A stretch of 9,064 bases of DNA, taken from Planctomycetota bacterium (GTDB lineage Bacteria > Planctomycetota > Brocadiia > Brocadiales > Bathyanammoxibiaceae). Both the position numbers and the translations under genes were made by a program. This document shows, in pieces, positions 5,799-9,064 of this stretch. The stretch lies in contig JAUXLO010000064.1 of the NCBI GenBank assembly GCA_030623665.1, forward strand, positions 1-9,064, given 5' to 3'. A model generated the notes under the pieces. That model had not been told where the DNA came from, did not search any database, and saw only the letters and a program-made list of their open reading frames with translations. The stretch's first letter is position 1; each line of letters starts with the position of its first letter.

Positions 5799-7655
5799 TT
5801 ACCGCCCCAGTATTTTTGCGAAGTCCGGGTCGTTCAGGAAGGGTGCGAAGTCGGGGTTACTCCTCACCCAGCCGCTTATCTTCGGGTTCAGCCCTACGGC
5901 TTGCCTTAGGGACTCGAGTGCACCATTCCTATCCTTGAGTGCTGCCTGGGCGGATGCCATATTATACCATGCGATGTCAAAATTCGGGTTTATGCTGAGG
6001 GATCGTTTATAGGCATCGATGGCCTCCCCTGTCTTTCCCATCTGGTCCAGCGTCATACCCATGTTATGCCAGGCGGGGAAGAAATTCGGGTCGATCTCAA
6101 GGGCCTTCTGGAAGGCCTGCAGGGCAGGGTCATAGCGTTTCAGGTCGCTTAGTATAAGGCCCTGATAGTCCCAGGCCTCAGCCGGTTGAATCTCTTTAGC
6201 TTCTTGGGCCTTTTGGGTTTGTAAGGCGGTGGCCTTTTGGATGGCGTTCAGGGCCCCGCCTGGTTTGCTCAAGGCCTCACCGAGTATTAGTGCCTTGTTA
6301 TACCAGGCCTCGTAGGAGGCGGGATTTATCTGGATGGCCCTGTCAAATGCCTTGAGGGCCTCCTCATATCTTGTAAGGCGCATATACACGGTGGCGGTGT
6401 TATACCAGACCTCATATGCGTTTGGCCGGAGTTGAGCGGCCTGGTTGAAGGCGCTGAGGGATTCTTTATACCTGTCGAGCCTTATAAATGTATTTGCCTT
6501 GCCAAGCCAGGCCTCGTACGAGTTGGGTACCATGGTGATAGCCTTGTTGAAGTCCTTCAGGGCCTCTTCGTGTCTCTCGAGGCGGGTCAGGGCGCTGCCC
6601 CGGCTGACCCAGGCCTCGGGTGTATCAGGCGTAATCTCGGCGGCCTTCCGGTAGGATTCTTCGGCCTCCTTCTTTCTGCCCATGCGCGTCAGCACGTCAC
6701 CCTTGCTGGTCCATGCCTTCAGGTAATCGGGCCGGATCTCTACGGCCTTTTCAAAGGCCTTGTGGGCCTCTTCATATCTATCCAGCTCAATGGCCAGAAA
6801 ACCCTTATTGTACCAGGTCTCGTATGAGGTCGGCAGCAACTCGAGGGCCTTGTCATATGCCTTTAGTGCATCATCGTAACGGCCCAGCCGCACCAGCGCC
6901 AGGCCCTTGTTGGTCAGCGGACCGTAGTCCTTTGGGTTTATGTCAGAGGCGGTTGTAAACGCCTTGATGGCCTCTTCGTATCGGCCCATTCGGAAGAGTG
7001 CCATGCCGATGTTCGTCCAGGTAAAGTATGAGTCGGGCTTGATCCAGATAGCCCTTTCGAGCGTATCGATCGCCTCTTGGTTTCTCCCCATATCGCCTAA
7101 TAGGAGGCCCTTGTCCGTATAGGCCGCATGGTGTTTCGGATCGATCTCAATGGCCTTATCGTATGCCTTGAGCGCCTCTTCATACCTTCGCAGCCTGGTG
7201 AGGGCGTTGCCTTTGTTGAGGTATGCCTGGTAGGAACGGGGTCTGATCTCTATCGCCTTGTCATAGGCCCTGATGGCCGCCTCTACCTGCCCTTTGTGAT
7301 TTTCCTCAACCCGCACCAGCGCCAGGCCCTTGTTAATCCACGCCTCATAAAACAGCGGGTTTATGTCTGTGGCCCTATCATAGGCCTCTACCGCCTCTTT
7401 GTATCTCTTCATTTCATCAAGCAGCTGGGCCTTATGGGCCCAGATCTTATAATCGTCGGGTTTAATCTTAAGGGCCATATCATAGGCATTAAGTGCATCA
7501 TCATACTTACCTTGCTTCATAAACTCGGCGGCATGTGTTAAGAGGTGTATAAAATCCTCCTGTGCGACGGCCTTGCCCGCCGGCGGTGATAGCAGGCCTT
7601 GCCAGAAAATGAACGCTGTCAATAGCAATATGGAGGTAAGATTTCTTATGGACAT
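5799..7655 (-). CDS. Exported tetratricopeptide-repeat scaffold protein (about 16 TPRs)
   Basis: 618 aa. Residues 1-31 form a signal peptide (basic start, hydrophobic LTSILLLTAFIF, cleavage likely after AVA at 29-31). From about residue 36 to 590 there are about 16 consecutive 34-residue TPR units of the type YEAWxNKGxAL...RYEEALKAYDKAIEIxP. Unit 3 carries a 5-residue insertion, and unit 13 is degenerate with a Gln/Ala/Lys-rich extension. The C-terminal cap (GWVRSNPDFAPFLNDPDF) resembles the end-of-array motif of other TPR proteins. TPR superhelices bind peptides or proteins; this one should work outside the cytoplasmic membrane. The SD GGGGAGGA overlaps the stop region of the PLD-like gene 13 nt upstream, so both are almost certainly co-transcribed and perhaps translationally coupled. 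The partner is likely that protein. Confidence 0.92.
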   Translation of the reverse strand: MSIRNLTSILLLTAFIFWQGLLSPPAGKAVAQEDFIHLLTHAAEFMKQGKYDDALNAYDMALKIKPDDYKIWAHKAQLLDEMKRYKEAVEAYDRATDINPLFYEAWINKGLALVRVEENHKGQVEAAIRAYDKAIEIRPRSYQAYLNKGNALTRLRRYEEALKAYDKAIEIDPKHHAAYTDKGLLLGDMGRNQEAIDTLERAIWIKPDSYFTWTNIGMALFRMGRYEEAIKAFTTASDINPKDYGPLTNKGLALVRLGRYDDALKAYDKALELLPTSYETWYNKGFLAIELDRYEEAHKAFEKAVEIRPDYLKAWTSKGDVLTRMGRKKEAEESYRKAAEITPDTPEAWVSRGSALTRLERHEEALKDFNKAITMVPNSYEAWLGKANTFIRLDRYKESLSAFNQAAQLRPNAYEVWYNTATVYMRLTRYEEALKAFDRAIQINPASYEAWYNKALILGEALSKPGGALNAIQKATALQTQKAQEAKEIQPAEAWDYQGLILSDLKRYDPALQAFQKALEIDPNFFPAWHNMGMTLDQMGKTGEAIDAYKRSLSINPNFDIAWYNMASAQAALKDRNGALESLRQAVGLNPKISGWVRSNPDFAPFLNDPDFAKILGR

Positions 7656-7668
7656 GCCTTTTCCTCCC

Positions 7669-8559
7669 CTAATTAAGGGTACCTCTGTCTAGCTTGAAGT
7701 AATTATGCATGGCTCCGGGTCGGGCCAGCAGTCTACCCGTGAAGCTTACCGTATCACCGTTCAATGTCCTGGTCTTAGGGACTTTGTCGGCCTCGTCCGT
7801 GTCCAGGAGTATCTCCGTCTCCGTGCCTCGCTTATCTCTTATAATTACCGTTGGGCCCGTTAGTGGGTCAGTGGAACTGGAAATTATTTCCCCTTCACCG
7901 CGGACGTAGTGGTTTTTACTATGACTCCACAGTATTTCCTTGTCTGAGTCCGGTAGCGTGGAGTCCTTTCCCAAGAGTCTGTCCAGGTGGGAGATAGACA
8001 GGCCGATAAAACGCCTTGGTTCCCTTTCTGCCGCAGTTGTTTGCTTTGTCGGCGTTGATGCGATTGTGAGCGGTTCTTCATATAGCTTATTGAACTGAGC
8101 CTGATACTTGTCCACGAGTTGTGGCTCATCGGTAAGGATGGCGTTTGCGAGGTTAAATTTATCTGAATATTCCGTTAGATGGTAGGGGCCTGTAAATACG
8201 GCCTTAGCGTCGAAGATTACAAAACTGTGGTGCATCCTTCCGCCGAATCGGCCCTTGATGTATCTTACGTCCAGCCCTTCTTCCTGTAGATAAGTGGTGA
8301 CGGAGGGGTGTGTTTGTGATTCATTTTCGTCCGCCAGAAGCCGTACGTGTACACCCCGGCCTTTGGCCTCGAGGAGTGCCTCGGCTATGTCTACGGAGGT
8401 GAACCGAAACGAGGCTATGTCCAGGGAGTTTTTAGCTGCATGTATGGCGGTAATAAGGCGCTCTTTTGCATTAGCTGCCGGTGAGAAGAAAACCTCTGTA
8501 GTAGCGGCAAGGGCTGTCGGGCCAAAGGCGATTACGACCAGGGCGAAAATAAACCGCAT
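7669..8559 (-). CDS. Exported PLD-fold protein with degenerate HxK motif and C-terminal OB-like domain
   Basis: 296 aa. Signal peptide 1-18 (cleavage after ALA). Residues 22-165 match the single-motif phospholipase D/Nuc-type fold: FFSPAANAKERLITAIHAAKNSLDIASFRFTS-like N-terminal half (note the split), a VRLLADENE strand, then the catalytic region. The canonical HxKxxxxD is here His110-His-Ser112-x4-Asp117, so the Lys is lost. The following TGSxN is TGPYH, and the NxEN motif is N-L-A-N (136-139). Hydrolase activity is therefore doubtful. Residues 215-292 (VRGEGEII ... GDTVSFTGRLLARPGAMHNYFKL) look like a beta-rich OB-fold-type domain. Start: GGAG six nt before the ATG. It is the first gene of an operon with the TPR protein. 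Perhaps a ligand-binding PLD-like adaptor in the periplasm. Confidence 0.85.
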   Translation of the reverse strand: MRFIFALVVIAFGPTALAATTEVFFSPAANAKERLITAIHAAKNSLDIASFRFTSVDIAEALLEAKGRGVHVRLLADENESQTHPSVTTYLQEEGLDVRYIKGRFGGRMHHSFVIFDAKAVFTGPYHLTEYSDKFNLANAILTDEPQLVDKYQAQFNKLYEEPLTIASTPTKQTTAAEREPRRFIGLSISHLDRLLGKDSTLPDSDKEILWSHSKNHYVRGEGEIISSSTDPLTGPTVIIRDKRGTETEILLDTDEADKVPKTRTLNGDTVSFTGRLLARPGAMHNYFKLDRGTLN

Positions 8560-8587
8560 TGACGACTCCGTTTAAGTCCTGTTTTGG

Positions 8588-8616
8588 GGTATAATATAAC
8601 ATAATTGCCCTGTCGG
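8588..8616 (-). promoter_or_regulatory. Candidate promoter of the PLD-TPR operon
   Basis: On the minus strand CCGACA (8611-8616) lies 17 nt before TATACC (8588-8593). An overlapping alternative is the extended -10 TGT-TATATT (8593-8601) with a poor -35. Either would start transcription 20-30 nt before the ATG at 8559. It is back-to-back with the tRNA-Thr promoter. Confidence 0.4.
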
Positions 8617-8635
8617 GGAAATGAATTTTTCCTTC

Positions 8636-8663
8636 TTGCAAATGATGTTAGGATTTCTATAAT
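8636..8663 (+). promoter_or_regulatory. Promoter of the tRNA-Thr/tRNA-Tyr transcript
   Basis: TTGCAA (8636-8641), a 16-nt spacer and a perfect TATAAT (8658-8663). Predicted transcription start near 8670, leaving a leader of only about 8 nt before tRNA-Thr, which is typical of stable-RNA promoters. Confidence 0.75.
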
Positions 8664-8677
8664 AAGGGGTTCTGAAC

Positions 8678-8752
8678 GCTAGCGTAGCTCAACGGCAGAG
8701 CAGCTGATTTGTAATCAGCAGGTTGTGGGTTCAAGTCCCGCCGCTAGCTCCA
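8678..8752 (+). tRNA. tRNA-Thr (anticodon UGU)
   Basis: Complete cloverleaf: acceptor GCTAGCG/CGCTAGC fully paired, D stem GCTC/GAGC, anticodon stem GCTGA/TCAGC with loop TTTGTAA (anticodon TGT), T stem GTGGG/CCCGC with loop TTCAAGT, discriminator T, and an encoded CCA (8750-8752). In E. coli the same isoacceptor (thrU) opens the thrU-tyrU-glyT-thrT-tufB operon. Confidence 0.97.
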
Positions 8753-8877
8753 TTTTGTATATGATGGTGGGCCGGAGAAGTTTGTTCATTTCATACCTTG
8801 GCTTATGGGCCTTTGAAGGGTCTAAAATGCCTGCGCCAGCGTAATAAGTGTAGTTGTTTACGGCAGTTACGTTGGAG

Positions 8878-8962
8878 GGGGAGATTCCCGAGCGGCCAAA
8901 GGGGACAGACTGTAAATCTGTTGGCGTAGCCTTCGGAGGTTCGAATCCTCCTCTCCCCACCA
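8878..8962 (+). tRNA. tRNA-Tyr (anticodon GUA)
   Basis: Class II tRNA: acceptor GGGGAGA/TCTCCCC, D stem CCC/GGG, anticodon stem ACAGA/TCTGT with loop CTGTAAA (anticodon GTA), a long 13-nt variable arm (GGC/GCC stem), T stem GGAGG/CCTCC with loop TTCGAAT, discriminator A and encoded CCA (8960-8962). It follows tRNA-Thr after an unusually long 125-nt spacer, which shows no gene; an open frame antisense to both tRNAs is an artefact. Confidence 0.97.
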
Positions 8963-9064
8963 CGATCGGGAACCGCCCGGATTGAGAAGGCCCCGCAGCG
9001 ATTTACCTTGCGACAGCGGCGGGAGGGGCGGGTGCGGTTCCTCTAAAAGGGCCCGGTGCCCGGG
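8963..9064. other. GC-rich tail with nested inverted repeats
   Basis: This 102-bp end is visibly more GC-rich than the rest. An 8-bp perfect inverted repeat GGAACCGC (8969-8976) / GCGGTTCC (9034-9041) encloses a loop that can itself pair. A tight hairpin CCCGG-TGC-CCGGG (9052-9064) ends the window. No tRNA-Gly is found here, although the E. coli order would place one next. It may be an RNA-processing or terminator structure, or a repeat. Confidence 0.4.

Noticed and set aside
8715..8963. Minus-strand open frame with GGFEPPKATPTDLQSVPFG
   Set aside because: It is antisense to tRNA-Tyr and tRNA-Thr, a well-known spurious protein type.

Overview
The window looks like ordinary chromosomal DNA from an uncultured, moderately GC-rich bacterium. 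It holds housekeeping genes, tRNAs and several lineage-specific proteins. The EF-G-like protein at the left end (GHGASGKTS P-loop, DTPGY G3 motif, DYEPEEKER switch I) resembles the EF-G paralogues I associate with Planctomycetota and related phyla. That placement is from memory and is weak. No transposase, integrase, CRISPR array or phage gene was found.

Layout, left to right. 1-143: short repeats and a GC-rich palindrome. 144-2189 (-): EF-G-like GTPase with its own promoter. 2190-2507: unexplained intergenic DNA. 2508-2969 (-): stand-alone cyclic-nucleotide-binding-fold protein whose binding cassette looks degenerate. 3374-3447 (+): tRNA-Arg(UCU) followed by a terminator-like hairpin. 3816-4292 (+): second stand-alone cNMP-binding protein, with a more intact cassette and a Met-rich helical tail. 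4293-5215: a gene-poor stretch that hides a 33-residue membrane ORF (4447-4548, -) with its own good promoter and ribosome binding site, plus strong hairpins. 5216-5680 (+): single-domain response regulator whose stop codon lies inside a 70-bp palindromic element. 5799-7655 and 7669-8559 (-): a two-gene operon encoding an exported PLD-fold/OB-fold-like protein, then an exported protein of about 16 TPRs. 8636-8962 (+): promoter, tRNA-Thr(UGU) and tRNA-Tyr(GUA), the same order that opens the thrU-tyrU-glyT-thrT-tufB cluster of E. coli. The window then ends in a GC-rich tail.

The regulatory flavour is notable: two HTH-less cNMP-domain proteins and a receiver-only regulator sit within 3.2 kb, so these proteins probably act through protein partners rather than DNA. 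The best candidate for something new is the PLD-TPR pair. The PLD-like domain has lost the Lys of its HxK motif and other signature residues, which suggests a binding rather than hydrolytic role, and it is translationally linked to a large periplasmic TPR scaffold. The hidden 33-aa ORF is the second candidate.
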